Source: Phyllobacteriaceae bacterium UBA1940 (GTDB lineage: Bacteria; Pseudomonadota; Alphaproteobacteria; Rhizobiales; Rhizobiaceae). Taken from it: a stretch of DNA of 64,000 bases. Where the stretch lies: NCBI GenBank assembly GCA_002336975.1, contig DDFA01000023.1, positions 10,338 through 74,337 on the forward strand, in the 5' to 3' direction. Shown piece after piece: positions 30,400 to 39,933 of this stretch (its first letter is position 1; every line of letters starts with the position of its first letter). The translations under genes and the position numbers were made by a program. The notes beneath the pieces are model-generated. The model was not told the DNA's origin. It did no database searches and saw only the letters and a program-made list of their open reading frames with translations.

Positions 30400-31110
30400 T
30401 CAGATCGGCGAGAACAGGTCGACGGCCTGCTGACCCCATGGCGGCTGCTGCACTTCCGTCAGACGGCCGCGGCCGCCGTAGGAGATGCGGGCTTCCGCGA
30501 TGCGCTCGTAGGAGATCTGATTGTTGGCATCGACATCCTGCGGCCGCACGATGCCGGCGACGTTGAGGATGCGAAGCTCGTGGTTCACGCGAACCTCCTG
30601 CGAGCCGCTGATCAGCAGATTGCCGTTCTCGATGACGCCGGTCACGACCGCCGCCACGAGCAGGTTCAGCTTCTCCGAACGCTCCGTCGATCCGTCGCCC
30701 TTGGAGCTCGTCGACGAGCCGAAGCCGAGATCCCCCTTGGCATCGACGCTGCTGCTGGCGGTCGAGCCGCTGAGGCCGAAATTGATGCCGCTCTTGTTGG
30801 TGCGCGAGCGATCGGTCTTGTTGTCGAAGCTCGCCTTGTCGTTGACGCGGATGTTCACGGTCAGGATGTCGCCCATCTTGAAGGCGCGCGAATCCTTGAA
30901 AAGCGCCGACTGCTGGTCGCTCCAGATCGAATAGCCGGAAACCGAATTGCGCGGCTGCTTCGGATACATGGCCATCTGCGGCGTTTCGGCATAGTTGAGC
31001 CCGCTGCCGATCGGGCTCATCGCCGGCGCCCGGCCGATCTCCCTGATCGCCTGGTTCGAGCAGCCCGACAGGGCCATCGCGACGGCTAGTGCGGGGGCGA
31101 GCTTTTTCAT
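30400..31110 (-). CDS. flgH: FlgH, L-ring lipoprotein
   Basis: A 236-residue lipoprotein of the outer-membrane L ring. The lipobox is ALSGC at about 14-18 after MKKLAPALAVAM. FlgH text includes SGYSIWSDQQSALFKDSRAF, KMGDILTVNIRVNDKA and NLLISGSQEVRVNHE. The ATG at 31110 overlaps the motE stop; in-frame codons further upstream belong to motE DNA in a wrong frame. Confidence 0.95.
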   Translation of the reverse strand: MKKLAPALAVAMALSGCSNQAIREIGRAPAMSPIGSGLNYAETPQMAMYPKQPRNSVSGYSIWSDQQSALFKDSRAFKMGDILTVNIRVNDKASFDNKTDRSRTNKSGINFGLSGSTASSSVDAKGDLGFGSSTSSKGDGSTERSEKLNLLVAAVVTGVIENGNLLISGSQEVRVNHELRILNVAGIVRPQDVDANNQISYERIAEARISYGGRGRLTEVQQPPWGQQAVDLFSPI

Positions 31111-31637
31111 GACGGGTCCTTCGAGGTATTCGGATCGGTCGCCGAAACGAGGATACGGGTAAGGGCGGCGGCCTTGTCGGCCGGCATTTCGCCGAGGATC
31201 GTGCTCGACTGGCGCGGCGGAAGCTTCATGACGATGGCCGAGGCGATTTCCGGCTTGAGCTCGGCGAGCTGGGCGGCGGCGGCATCCGGCTTCATCTTGC
31301 GGTAGACCTCCACCAGGTCCGATTCGACGGACTTCAGAAAATCGTTGCGGCGCTTCAGCCAGTCCTCGTATTCGGCGCGCCGGGCTTCCAGCGTCTTGAT
31401 GCGCTCGTCGACATCCTTCTGCAGGTTTTCGAGTTCCTGCTTCTGGAGGAGATAGCGCTGGTCTCGCGCGGCATCCGCGATATTGGTGCAGAATTCGCGG
31501 ATCTCGTCGGCACTCGCCTTGGTCGTCATGATGACGGGGCGTTCCTCGGCGAAGGCGCCGGGAATGGCCAGCATCACGAAGCCGGCCAAGGGGAGGGCGA
31601 GCCTTTTTGCGAGGATGGAAAGGGTCTTGGTCATCAT
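31107..31637 (-). CDS. motE: MotE, chaperone of MotC
   Basis: A 176-residue exported protein (signal peptide MTKTLSILAKRLALPLAGFV) with a long coiled coil (about 60-110: QKQELENLQKDVDERIKTLE) and a C-terminal MgtE-N/FliG-like helical part (IASAIVMKLPPRQSSTILGE). In S. meliloti MotE is a periplasmic chaperone required for folding and stability of MotC. It sits in the flgB operon between flgI and flgH, overlapping both by four bases. Two adjacent ATGs are possible starts. Confidence 0.88.
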   Translation of the reverse strand: MMTKTLSILAKRLALPLAGFVMLAIPGAFAEERPVIMTTKASADEIREFCTNIADAARDQRYLLQKQELENLQKDVDERIKTLEARRAEYEDWLKRRNDFLKSVESDLVEVYRKMKPDAAAAQLAELKPEIASAIVMKLPPRQSSTILGEMPADKAAALTRILVSATDPNTSKDPS

Positions 31638-32749
31638 TGCAGTACCAGTTCTGCCTGGAGGGCGCCGGCCGTCTTGATGCTCTGCAGGATGGAGATGATG
31701 CCATCCGGCTTCACGCCAATGCTGTTCAGGCCCGAGACGAGCGAGCGCAGGCTGGAGCCGTCGAGCATCGCGACATTGCCGCCGTCCTGCTGGACGAGGA
31801 TATCCGTGCGCGGCTGCTCGGCCGTCACGCCCCTGGAGAAGGGCTCGGGCTGGATCACTTCGGGCATTTCGTTGACCTGCACGGTCAGCGTGCCGTAGCT
31901 GACGGCAACCGGCGAAATGCGGACGTCCTGGCCGATGACGATCGTGCCGGTACGCTCGTTGATCACCACGCGCGCCGGGGCATCGGTCTCGATGACGAGG
32001 TTCTCGATATCGGCCATCAGGCGGGCAAGATCCGCCATCTTCGGCTTGGCGATGTAGACGGACTGGGAATCGCGCGATTCGGCGATCGGCGAGCCGTATT
32101 GGGCGGCCGCATAGCGGTTGATCGCATCCGCCATGCCGACGGCAGTGGAGAAGTCGGGGTTGCGCAGCTGCAGCACGAGGTCGGACGCATCCTTGAAGCG
32201 CGAGGGAAGCTCGCGCTCGATGATCGCGCCGTTCGGCACGCGGCCGGCGGTCGTCACACCCTGCTGCACGGATGCGGCATCACCGCTGGCGCTGACGCCG
32301 GTGACGACGACGGAGCCTTGCGCCACGGCGTAGATCTGGCCGTCGGCACCGGAAAGCGAGGTCATGACCAGCGTGCCGCCACGCAGCGAAGAGGCATCGC
32401 CGAGCGATCCGACGGTAATGTCGATGCGGCTGCCGGGGCTGGCGAAGGGCGGCAGGTTGGCGGTAACGAGCACGGCGGCGATGTTCTTGGCGCGCGTCTG
32501 GGTGCCGACCATCGAAATGCCGAGGTTCTGCAGCATCGCCCGCATGGACTGCTCGGTGAAGGGCGAGGACCGCATGCTGTCGCCCGTGCCCTGAAGGCCG
32601 ACGACGAGGCCATAGCCGATAAGCTGGTTTTCACGCCCCGCCTGCAGCGACGCCACATCCTTGATGCGGGCGGCCGGCAGCGCCGGACCCGCCGCAAGCA
32701 TCAGGCAGGCGACAACGGCAGCGACGCGGGCAATGAAGGACTGCATCAT
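31634..32749 (-). CDS. flgI: FlgI, P-ring protein
   Basis: A 371-residue periplasmic P-ring subunit with a signal peptide (FIARVAAVVACLMLAAGPAL). Family blocks RIKDVASLQAGRENQLIGYG, GTGDSMRSSPFTEQSMRAML and NLPPFASPGSRIDITVGSLG are intact, and the C-terminal helix LNSIGVKPDGIISILQSIKT is typical. It depends on FlgA, encoded just upstream with an ATGA overlap. The start at 32749 is MM; a longer upstream frame would run through flgA. Confidence 0.96.
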   Translation of the reverse strand: MMQSFIARVAAVVACLMLAAGPALPAARIKDVASLQAGRENQLIGYGLVVGLQGTGDSMRSSPFTEQSMRAMLQNLGISMVGTQTRAKNIAAVLVTANLPPFASPGSRIDITVGSLGDASSLRGGTLVMTSLSGADGQIYAVAQGSVVVTGVSASGDAASVQQGVTTAGRVPNGAIIERELPSRFKDASDLVLQLRNPDFSTAVGMADAINRYAAAQYGSPIAESRDSQSVYIAKPKMADLARLMADIENLVIETDAPARVVINERTGTIVIGQDVRISPVAVSYGTLTVQVNEMPEVIQPEPFSRGVTAEQPRTDILVQQDGGNVAMLDGSSLRSLVSGLNSIGVKPDGIISILQSIKTAGALQAELVLQ

Positions 32750-33255
32750 TTCGCCACCACATGTACGGTTCCGTCCGCCATGACCGTGCCGGAGACGATC
32801 ACGCCGGAATCCTTGTTGCGGACCTTGATGAGATCGCCGACGGAAGCATCCTGCAGCGGCGTTCCGGCGGCGCGCAGCACGAGCGTGCCGCCGTCGAAGA
32901 CGAGCTGGACGGTGGTGCCGCGGGAAACGGCGAAGGGCTCGCGCAGGGCAGAGACGAGAATGACCCGGCCCGCAAGCAGCGTGCGCTTGCTCACCATGCC
33001 GCTGACGGCGGCAATGTTTTCCGCAAAGCCCTTCACGATATTCGGATTGGTGACCTCGACCTCTTCGAGCTGGCCGGCGTCGATTTCCTCGCCGGGATAG
33101 ATGGTGCGCTTCGGCACGACGGCGGTGCGCGCGTCGGCAAGGGCTGCGTCGGCCACCAAAAGACCGATCAGCACGGCAGGCGCGGCAAGAGCCGCGCGCC
33201 GCCATGCGCCGAAGGTCTTTGCGGTACGAAGGGCTGCTATCAGGCGAAACATCAT
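32746..33255 (-). CDS. flgA: FlgA, P-ring assembly chaperone
   Basis: A 169-residue protein with an N-terminal signal segment (AALAAPAVLIGLLVADAALA) and an SAF/ChapFlgA domain (RTIYPGEEIDAGQLEEVEV, then GMVSKRTLLAGRVILVSALR and GDLIKVRNKDSGVIVSGTV). It delivers FlgI to the P ring in the periplasm. It lies 20 bases after flgG. The order flgG-flgA-flgI is standard for rhizobia. Confidence 0.93.
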   Translation of the reverse strand: MMFRLIAALRTAKTFGAWRRAALAAPAVLIGLLVADAALADARTAVVPKRTIYPGEEIDAGQLEEVEVTNPNIVKGFAENIAAVSGMVSKRTLLAGRVILVSALREPFAVSRGTTVQLVFDGGTLVLRAAGTPLQDASVGDLIKVRNKDSGVIVSGTVMADGTVHVVAK

Positions 33256-33275
33256 GTTCCCCGCGTGTCCGGTTG

Positions 33276-34058
33276 CTATCTCAGGTTCTTGCTGACCACC
33301 GCGGCCATCTCGTCCGCCGCCTGGATGATCTTGGAGTTCATCTCGTAGGCGCGCTGAGCGGAGATCAAGTCGGTGATTTCCTTGACCGGATCGACGTTCG
33401 AGGCTTCGAGGTAGTTCTGCTGGATCTTCGCGAAGCCGGCTTCGTCCGGCACGCCAACCGTGGCCGGGCCGGAAGCTGCGGTCTCGCGATAAAGGTTTTC
33501 GCCGAGCGGCTCGAGGCCCGCCTCGTTGACGAAGTTCGCCAGCGTGATCTGGCCGAGGTCCTGCTGCTGGCCCGCCACGGTGGCGAAGACCTGGCCGGAC
33601 TTGGTGACGTTCACTTCCGTCGCATCCAGCGGCACGGTGATGCCCGGCACGACCGTGTAGCCGTCGAGGGTGACGAGCTGGCCGTCGGCGTTGGTGTTGA
33701 AGGCGCCGGCGCGGGTATAGAGCGTGGAGCCGTCGGACGCCTCGATCTGGAACCAGCCGCGGCCGATCAGTGCGAGGTCGAAGGAGTTGCCGGTGGAAAC
33801 GAGGCCGCCCTGGAGATGCAGGTTGCGCACGGCCGCGGTCTTTACACCGAGGCCGATGATGGCGCCTTCGGGAACCACCGCAGCATTGGCGCGGTTCGGC
33901 ACGCCGGCGGCGCGCTCGGTCTGGTAGAGAAGATCCGAGAATTCGGCGCGGGCGCGCTTGAAGCCGGTCGTGTTGATGTTCGCGATGTTGTTCGCGATCA
34001 CTTCAAGGTTGGTCTGCTGCGCGTTCATGCCGGTAGCGGCAATGGCAAGGGCTTTCAT
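33276..34058 (-). CDS. flgG: FlgG, distal rod protein
   Basis: A 260-residue rod protein of exact family length. It opens [20 protein letters not shown] with the [20 protein letters not shown] rod signature; the middle has [20 protein letters not shown]; the C-terminus ends [20 protein letters not shown]. It is exported through the type III system and forms the distal rod between FlgF and the hook. Confidence 0.97.
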   Translation of the reverse strand: MKALAIAATGMNAQQTNLEVIANNIANINTTGFKRARAEFSDLLYQTERAAGVPNRANAAVVPEGAIIGLGVKTAAVRNLHLQGGLVSTGNSFDLALIGRGWFQIEASDGSTLYTRAGAFNTNADGQLVTLDGYTVVPGITVPLDATEVNVTKSGQVFATVAGQQQDLGQITLANFVNEAGLEPLGENLYRETAASGPATVGVPDEAGFAKIQQNYLEASNVDPVKEITDLISAQRAYEMNSKIIQAADEMAAVVSKNLR

Positions 34059-34067
34059 GTCCGGTCC

Positions 34068-34400
34068 TCAGATCTGCATTCTTGCGACTTCGAGATAGGC
34101 GGTGACGACCTTGTCGCGGATGGCGATGGCGGTCTGCAGCGACTGCTCGGCACTCATGACGGCATCGACCACCTCGCGGGTATCCGCCTTGCCCTGGATG
34201 GCTTCGAAGGACTTGGTCTCGCTGAGCTTCAGCGCACCGGCCATATCGCTCGCCATGTCGCCCAGCATCTGGGCGAAGGACACCTGGGTTCCGCTTCCCT
34301 GCGCGGCAGCGGCGGTCACGCCATTGGAAGCGCCCGTCTCGACGCCGGTGAGCGCGCTATTGGAGAAAAGGCCGTTTACGCCCTTGATGCTGTCGATCAT
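34068..34400 (-). CDS. fliE: FliE, MS-ring/rod junction protein
   Basis: A 110-residue FliE linking the MS ring to the proximal rod. The second half carries the family pattern ([20 protein letters not shown], then [20 protein letters not shown] and the terminal [12 protein letters not shown]). It overlaps flgC by four bases. The N-terminus is variable, as usual. Confidence 0.93.
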   Translation of the reverse strand: MIDSIKGVNGLFSNSALTGVETGASNGVTAAAAQGSGTQVSFAQMLGDMASDMAGALKLSETKSFEAIQGKADTREVVDAVMSAEQSLQTAIAIRDKVVTAYLEVARMQI

Positions 34401-34816
34401 TGCGATGCCCTCAGAAGGTCGATGGTCGCGCTGATCAGGTCGCGCGACTGCTTGATGCTCTGCAGATTGGCTTCATAGGAGCGGTTGGCTTCCCGCATGT
34501 CGGCCATTTCGACGAGCACGTTGACGTTCGGCATCTTCACGAAGCCTTTCTCGTCGGCTGCCGGGTTGCCCGGGTCGTATTCGGTCGAGAAATCGCCTTC
34601 GTCGACGCCGAGGCGTTCGACCTCGACGAGCGCCGCGTTGGTCGCGCGGTCCAGCTCGGCGGCAAAGGTCACGGTCTTGCGGCGGAACGGATCGGCACCG
34701 GGCGTGTCGCCGGTCGAGCGGGCGTTCGCCAGGTTTTCCGAAACGATGCGAATGCGGGTGGATTGCGCCTCAAGTCCCGAGGCCGCGACTTTCAATGAAG
34801 CTACGAGCGGATCCAT
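34397..34816 (-). CDS. flgC: FlgC, proximal rod protein
   Basis: A 139-residue rod protein: [20 protein letters not shown] and [20 protein letters not shown] at the N-terminus, [20 protein letters not shown] and [20 protein letters not shown] at the C-terminus. All family landmarks are present. It follows flgB by three bases and overlaps fliE. Confidence 0.96.
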   Translation of the reverse strand: MDPLVASLKVAASGLEAQSTRIRIVSENLANARSTGDTPGADPFRRKTVTFAAELDRATNAALVEVERLGVDEGDFSTEYDPGNPAADEKGFVKMPNVNVLVEMADMREANRSYEANLQSIKQSRDLISATIDLLRASQ

Positions 34817-34819
34817 TTT

Positions 34820-35200
34820 TTACCTTCTGACTGTCATCAGCATCATGCGATGAAAGGCCTTTACGAGGCCGGCATTCAACTCGAAATCACGCTTGACCTG
34901 GCCCTCTTTCATGAGCTCCTCGGCAAGGCCGACAGTGTTGCCGGACTCCTGCACGCCGATCTCCTCGGTGGGCCTGGTCTCGATGACGCGGCTTGCCATT
35001 TCGGTTTCGGTGAAATGGCCCGGCTGCGTCGCCGCCATGCGCATGCTCGTGGTTTCGAGCACGGACTGGAAGGGAGTTACGTCCTTCGCCTTGAACGCCG
35101 GGGTGTTGGCGTTGGCGATGTTGCCTGCAACCACGCTCTGGCGGACTGAGAGCCATTCGGCCTGTTTCGATGCCAGTTCAAACAGTTGTATCGGTTGCAT
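34820..35200 (-). CDS. flgB: FlgB, proximal rod protein
   Basis: A 126-residue rod protein with the SVVAGNIANANTPAFKAKDV signature and a C-terminal helix (VKRDFELNAGLVKAFHRMML). I choose the ATG at 35200 (MQPIQLFELA) because GGAG lies nine bases upstream; an in-frame ATG four codons earlier contains that ribosome site. It heads the ten-gene operon flgB-flgC-fliE-flgG-flgA-flgI-motE-flgH-fliL-fliP. Confidence 0.95.
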   Translation of the reverse strand: MQPIQLFELASKQAEWLSVRQSVVAGNIANANTPAFKAKDVTPFQSVLETTSMRMAATQPGHFTETEMASRVIETRPTEEIGVQESGNTVGLAEELMKEGQVKRDFELNAGLVKAFHRMMLMTVRR

Positions 35201-35396
35201 GACAAGCTCCATCCTTGTTCACGGCGAACCTACGGAGCCAATCTTGCGTCAGACTTGCACCGGGGGCGTGGTGCGGGTAAATGCTTGAATTCCCGGGAAA
35301 ATAAAGTGCTCGAGCCGTTCTTCTGCCGGCGAGCGGAAGGCCGGTCGCGACAAGGCGGACCGGCCGAATCGAAGGCGGGCGAAGGCTCGCCTCCCG
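35201..35396. other. Promoter region of the flgB operon
   Basis: About 195 bases. A GGCCGGTC/GACCGGCC hairpin at 35339-35365 may end the upstream DUF1217-flgF-fliI transcript; it has no U-tract. No CtrA box and no GCATGATGC box were seen, so this operon may be controlled differently from the flagellins. Confidence 0.4.
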
Positions 35397-35960
35397 TCAG
35401 TTGCGCTTGATCACGGCGCCGTTCGAGGTGACGATGACCCAGGCGCCGTCGCGCTGCTCCAGCGTCGCAAGGCGGCTGTTGTCGGGCAGGATCGAGCCCA
35501 CGCGCACGATGTACATGCCGCGCGCGTCCTCGATCAGCGCCCGGCCATTGGCCACGTGCATGAGGCGGAAACCGGTGCTGGCCGGCAGCGGCTGGTCGAG
35601 ACCGGTATCCACCGGCGCGCCGAGCTTGCTTTCCGTACCGAGGCTGGATGTCGTGGCGGTCGCCACGGGGTCGACGCCCTTGATCGCCGGATCGTTGTCG
35701 TTGTCGATCATCGCGGCCGGCGAGACGCTCACCACCTCGCGCGCCGGCGTTTCCGGCAGGTCGCGGGTCGCTCCCTGCCAGAGCGTCGGCACGGAGAATT
35801 TTTCCGGGTTGAGGAAGACATACCAGGGGAAGAAAGCCGCGCCCGCCGCAAGCATCACACCCACGCCGACCAGCATCTTGTCGCTCGTGCTGTAACGCCC
35901 TGCCCCTGCCCGCTTGAGCGGCTGGATGGTCTCGTCTGCATCGAAATCGGTCACTGTCAT
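35397..35960 (-). CDS. Conserved membrane protein of the fliI-flgF operon
   Basis: A 187-residue protein with a short cytosolic start (MTVTDFDADETIQPLKRAG), one membrane segment at about 29-50 and a periplasmic part that ends in a small beta-rich domain (MHVANGRALIEDARGMYIVR, then RDGAWVIVTSNGAVI). It overlaps the fliI stop by four bases, so it is translated with fliI. Equivalent genes lie at this spot in other rhizobial flagellar loci, as I recall; I know no assigned function. The ATG at 35960 is fixed by the coupling. Confidence 0.7.
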   Translation of the reverse strand: MTVTDFDADETIQPLKRAGAGRYSTSDKMLVGVGVMLAAGAAFFPWYVFLNPEKFSVPTLWQGATRDLPETPAREVVSVSPAAMIDNDNDPAIKGVDPVATATTSSLGTESKLGAPVDTGLDQPLPASTGFRLMHVANGRALIEDARGMYIVRVGSILPDNSRLATLEQRDGAWVIVTSNGAVIKRN

Positions 35961-37369
35961 CCCCTTCGGGTTGCCGGCGCGGCGCCCTGCCCGGCCGCGT
36001 TCCTCAACGCGACGGCAAGGTCGGAGAAGGCGTCGGCGGCGGGCCTTTCGCCCGGCGTCTGTTTCAATACGTCGTAGATGATCGGCACCTGCTTGATCGC
36101 CATGTCGAGATCGGGGTCGCCGCCCGGGCGATAGCCGCCGATAAGGCGCAGGTCCCGCGTTTCCTCGAAACGGTGAATGAGCGACTTCAGCCGGGACACC
36201 AGCTTCTCCTGATCCGGCGTCCATGCCTTGCGGGCAAGGCGCGAGATGGAGGCGAGCGGATTGATCGGCGGATAGCGCCCCTCCTCGGCAAGGCTGCGTT
36301 CCATGACGATGTGGCCGTCGAGGATGCCGCGCGTCGAGTCCGCGATAGGGTCGTTGTGGTTGTCGCCGTCGACGAGGATCGAGATGATCGCGGTGATCGT
36401 GCCCGCCCCTTCCGCGCCCGGCCCGGCCCGCTCCAGAAGGCGCGGCAGCTCGGTGAAGACGGAGGCCGGATAGCCGCGGGCAATCGGCGGCTCGCCGGAG
36501 GCGGTCGCCACCTCGCGGATCGCATGGGCAAAGCGCGTCACGCTGTCGATGATCAGAAGCACGTTATCGCCCTGATCGCGGTAGTGCTCCGCGATGGTGA
36601 CGGCGGTCAGCGGCGCCATCTTGCGCAGCATCGGGCTCTCGTCGCTGGTCGCGACGACGGCGACGGACTTGGCGAGGTTCTCGCCCAGCGTGTCCTCGAT
36701 GAATTCGCGCACTTCGCGGCCACGCTCGCCGACCAGCGCAATCACCACCTTGTCGAAGGCATCGGCCCTTGCCAGCATCGACAGCAGCGTCGACTTGCCG
36801 ACACCGGAGCCGGCGAAGATGCCGAGGCGCTGGCCGAGGCAGAGCGGGGCGAAGATGTCGATGGCGCGAACGCCCGTGCTGAAGCCAGTTTCGACGCGCT
36901 TGCGCGTCATCGAGGGCGGCGCGGAATTGGAGATGGAGCGGCGATCCTCGCCCTGCGGCAACGGGCCGAGCCCGTCGATGGGCTCGCCGAGCGCGTTGAT
37001 CGTGCGGCCGCACCAGGAGGCGGTCGGCGCGACGCGGAAAGCACCCTTGCGGATGACCGTGTCATGGATGCCGATAGGCTCGCCCGGCTCGATGGGGCAG
37101 ACCACGACCGTTTCCTGCTCGACGCGGACGACCTCGCCGAGATGGATGCCCGTTGCACTCTTGTGCGCCACGAATTCGCCGAGCCGCACATGCCGCGACA
37201 GGCCGCTGACCGTGTAGTTGCCCGCCGCAATGGTCTGCACGTGGCCGCCATGGGTGACGGAGAATTCCGGCGAGGAATAGCGCCGCACCAGTCCGGCGAG
37301 GGCATTCAGCATGCGCCCGCCTTCGGGTGTCTGGGTGGACTTGGCCGTGATGCTCTCTCCCGCCGTCAT
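35957..37369 (-). CDS. fliI: FliI, flagellar export ATPase
   Basis: A 470-residue ATPase of the F1-beta/YscN family that releases substrates from chaperones at the export gate. Walker A is GSGVGKST in FAGSGVGKSTLLSMLARADA; Walker B is NVLLIIDSVTRFAHAIREVA; the catalytic-site text VALVGERGREVREFIED is present. Length is slightly above the E. coli protein (457). FliI works with the FliH-like and FliJ-like proteins encoded elsewhere in the window. It lies three bases after flgF. Confidence 0.97.
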   Translation of the reverse strand: MTAGESITAKSTQTPEGGRMLNALAGLVRRYSSPEFSVTHGGHVQTIAAGNYTVSGLSRHVRLGEFVAHKSATGIHLGEVVRVEQETVVVCPIEPGEPIGIHDTVIRKGAFRVAPTASWCGRTINALGEPIDGLGPLPQGEDRRSISNSAPPSMTRKRVETGFSTGVRAIDIFAPLCLGQRLGIFAGSGVGKSTLLSMLARADAFDKVVIALVGERGREVREFIEDTLGENLAKSVAVVATSDESPMLRKMAPLTAVTIAEHYRDQGDNVLLIIDSVTRFAHAIREVATASGEPPIARGYPASVFTELPRLLERAGPGAEGAGTITAIISILVDGDNHNDPIADSTRGILDGHIVMERSLAEEGRYPPINPLASISRLARKAWTPDQEKLVSRLKSLIHRFEETRDLRLIGGYRPGGDPDLDMAIKQVPIIYDVLKQTPGERPAADAFSDLAVALRNAAGQGAAPATRRG

Positions 37370-37372
37370 GGA

Positions 37373-38098
37373 TTACTTGCTGCCCCCGAGCGTGCGGACC
37401 GCCTCGCTCATCGAATCCTCGCTGCTGCGCATCAGCGCGGCGATGTTCTCGAAGGCGCGCGTGACCTGAATGAGCTGCGTCATCTCGCCGATGGCGTTGA
37501 CGTTGGATTCTTCCACATAACCCTGCACCACACCGGCATCGACGCGGTCGACGATGGGCTGCGGCTGGTTGGTGGGAATGATGCCGCTGTTGCCGGCGCG
37601 CACGAAACCGGCCGAAAGATCGGCCTCGAAGATGCCGAGCGCTGCGACCGGGCGGCCGCCCTGGTTGAGCTGGCCGTCGGCGCTGAGCAAGACCTGGCCG
37701 GCATTCGCATCGATCTGGATCGGGCCGCCGCCGGCGTCGAGCACGGGGTAGCCGTTGAGCGTCACCAGTTCACCGGCATCCGTCAGCGTGAAGCGACCGT
37801 CGCGGGTGAGGGTCGGGCCGGAGGGCGTCTCGACCTGGAACCACGCCTCGCCCTTGATGGCGAAATCGAACTGGCCGCCGGTCTCGGTGAGGCCGCCGTT
37901 CCGCGTCGAGATGAATTCATCCCCCTGCGAAACGAAGGCGACATTGGCGGTTTTCTGGTCGCTGACGACCTGGTTGAATTTCACTTCGGTGGCGCGGAAG
38001 CCGACCGTGGTGGAGTTCGCGACGTTATCGGCGAGTGTCGCCATGCGGCGGTCGAGCGCAATCTGGGACGAAAGCGATACATAGAGCCCGGTCTGCAT
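37373..38098 (-). CDS. flgF: FlgF, proximal rod protein
   Basis: A 241-residue rod protein. It opens MQTGLYVSLSSQIALDRRMA followed by TLADNVANSTTVGFRATEVK, a variant of the rod signature characteristic of FlgF. The middle has FAIKGEAWFQVETPSGPTLT; the C-terminus has MTQLIQVTRAFENIAALMRS. It sits two bases after the DUF1217 gene and three before fliI, as in S. meliloti. Confidence 0.94.
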   Translation of the reverse strand: MQTGLYVSLSSQIALDRRMATLADNVANSTTVGFRATEVKFNQVVSDQKTANVAFVSQGDEFISTRNGGLTETGGQFDFAIKGEAWFQVETPSGPTLTRDGRFTLTDAGELVTLNGYPVLDAGGGPIQIDANAGQVLLSADGQLNQGGRPVAALGIFEADLSAGFVRAGNSGIIPTNQPQPIVDRVDAGVVQGYVEESNVNAIGEMTQLIQVTRAFENIAALMRSSEDSMSEAVRTLGGSK

Positions 38099-38100
38099 TC

Positions 38101-38880
38101 TCAGCGACCTCCGAGTTTCAGGTTATTGATGGACAGCAAAAGGTCCGTCGAAATGCCGGTGAGGCTCGACGGCTGGAACACGTTCAGCGGATCGTAGCTG
38201 CCGGAGGGATTTTCGAGTTCCCACATCGAAGTGAAGCGCTCCAGGAACTTGCCGAGCTTGGCCGGGTCCTTGAACTCCTCGATGTTCAGAGCATCCTCGT
38301 AATAGGCGGCCTGGCGGTCGATATCGGTGGCGGCGAATTCCGCCGGAAGCTGCAGCGCGGTGCGCACGACCTGGGACAGCGCGTCGTCCGCGATGATCGA
38401 ATAGCCCGACGTGATGGTGGAGGCCATGCGCTCGAAATAGAGCGCGAGGCGCACGCCCGTATTGTCCTCGCCGACGCTGACTTCCAGCGTCTGGCGTGTA
38501 TATTTCTCGACAACACCCTTCTGGGCGCGCTCGAAGGTGGTGGCCAGCTCGCCGTGACGGGCGAAATTCAGTGATTCCGCCAGCTCCTTGTAGCGGGTGT
38601 CGCTGAGCTTGTTGGCAAACGCATCCTTGTCGTCGATGCCTTCGGTCAGCACCTTGCGCATGAAGGCCTTGGCATAGGCCATGTCGTCCAGCCCGTGCGC
38701 CTTCATGGCGTAGTTGTAGAGCCGGCTGTCGGCGAAGAACTCGTCGATCGTCTTTATGCTGCCGATCTTGGAGAGGTAGTACTCCGTCTCGCGCTTGACG
38801 TCCGGCTGCTCCGAGACACGCTTCAGCGACGTCTGGAGGTCGGAGGAAATCAGCTTGTAGCTCGTATAGGTGGTCGTCAC
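38101..38880 (-). CDS. DUF1217 flagellar-cluster protein
   Basis: A 259-residue protein of the alphaproteobacterial DUF1217 type, typically found in flagellar loci and without a settled function. Readable landmarks are TSYKLISSDLQTSLKRVSEQ near the start, repeated K-x-F-A-x-S/K-L segments and VGEDNTGVRLALYFERMAST. It has no signal peptide or TM segment. The only start fitting the homologous region is a GTG at 38880; the ribosome site is weak, and upstream ATGs in frame reach into the motA region on the other strand. It heads the flgF-fliI operon. Confidence 0.75.
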   Translation of the reverse strand: MTTTYTSYKLISSDLQTSLKRVSEQPDVKRETEYYLSKIGSIKTIDEFFADSRLYNYAMKAHGLDDMAYAKAFMRKVLTEGIDDKDAFANKLSDTRYKELAESLNFARHGELATTFERAQKGVVEKYTRQTLEVSVGEDNTGVRLALYFERMASTITSGYSIIADDALSQVVRTALQLPAEFAATDIDRQAAYYEDALNIEEFKDPAKLGKFLERFTSMWELENPSGSYDPLNVFQPSSLTGISTDLLLSINNLKLGGR

Positions 38881-39051
38881 GATAGGCCGCCGATCAGGTT
38901 CAAGAAGACATGAATGCCCGTTTTGAACCATGATCCTTGCTGGTTTTGCTTGTGCGAACCTGATCCGTAAACCCGGCGTCCGGTACAGCTTCACGCAAGG
39001 CTGGAACCGTATTTCCGGAAGGGTCAGAATTGTGTCGGGACACCTGCGCTC
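38881..39051. other. Divergent promoter region (DUF1217-flgF operon / motA operon)
   Basis: 171 bases between two divergent motility operons. A GGTTCAAGAAGACATGAATG tract and imperfect copies of GTTTTGAACC/GGTTCAA at 38896 and 38923 form an inverted repeat that might be an operator for both sides. No CtrA box. Confidence 0.4.
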
Positions 39052-39930
39052 ATGAACATCATTATCGGTCTCATTGTCACCATCGGCTGCGTCTTGGGCG
39101 GCTTCATGGCCATGGGCGGGCACGTCGAAGTGCTGAACCAGCCATTCGAACTCATGATCATCGGCGGCGCCGGCGTCGGCGGCTTCATCGTGGCCAACAC
39201 GATGAAGGTGATCAAGGAAACCGGAAAGGCGCTCGGCGAAGCCTTCAAGCACAAGGTGCCGAAGGAACGCGACTATCTCGATACGCTCGGCGTGCTCTAC
39301 AGCCTGATGCGGGACCTGCGCACCAAGTCGCGCAACGAGATCGAAGCGCATATCGACAACCCGGATGAATCGCCGATCTTCCAGTCCGCGCCGACCGTGC
39401 TGAAGAACAAGGAACTCACCGCCTTCATCTGCGACTATGTCCGCCTCATCATCATCGGCAATGCCCGCTCCCACGAGATCGAGGCGCTGATGGACGAGGA
39501 AATCCAGACGATCACGCGCGACAAGATGAAGCCCTACCAGTCGCTGACGACCATGGGCGACGCCTTCCCGGCCATCGGCATCATCGCGGCCGTTCTCGGG
39601 GTTATCAAGGCGATGGGCAAGATCAACGAATCACCCGAAGTGCTCGGCGGCCTCATCGGCTCCGCCCTCGTCGGCACCATGCTCGGCATCTTCCTGTCCT
39701 ACTCGATCGTCACCCCGATCGCCACGAACATCAAGGTCGTGCGCGAAAAGCAGAACCGCCTCTATGTCATCGTGAAGCAGACGCTGCTCGCCTACATGAA
39801 CGGCTCGGTTCCGCAGGTTGCTCTCGAATACGGCCGCAAGACGATTTCCTCCTACGAGCGTCCGTCCATCGACGCTGTCGAGCAGGAAATGATGAATCCG
39901 GGCGGCGGCGGCGATTCGAAGGCGGCCTAA
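39052..39930 (+). CDS. motA: MotA, stator protein
   Basis: A 292-residue MotA with four membrane segments: two at the N-terminus ([20 protein letters not shown] and [18 protein letters not shown]) and two around 165-225 ([20 protein letters not shown] with the functional Pro; [18 protein letters not shown]). The cytosolic loop with charged residues that contact FliG lies between. It forms the proton channel with MotB. It is first in the plus-strand operon motA-fliM-fliN-fliG-flhB, three bases from fliM. Confidence 0.97.
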   Translation: MNIIIGLIVTIGCVLGGFMAMGGHVEVLNQPFELMIIGGAGVGGFIVANTMKVIKETGKALGEAFKHKVPKERDYLDTLGVLYSLMRDLRTKSRNEIEAHIDNPDESPIFQSAPTVLKNKELTAFICDYVRLIIIGNARSHEIEALMDEEIQTITRDKMKPYQSLTTMGDAFPAIGIIAAVLGVIKAMGKINESPEVLGGLIGSALVGTMLGIFLSYSIVTPIATNIKVVREKQNRLYVIVKQTLLAYMNGSVPQVALEYGRKTISSYERPSIDAVEQEMMNPGGGGDSKAA

Positions 39931-39933
39931 GAC

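Noticed and set aside
34847-34855. GCATCATGC inside the end of flgB
   Set aside because: It encodes conserved FlgB residues (the C-terminal HRMMLM helix) and no gene start lies at the right distance.
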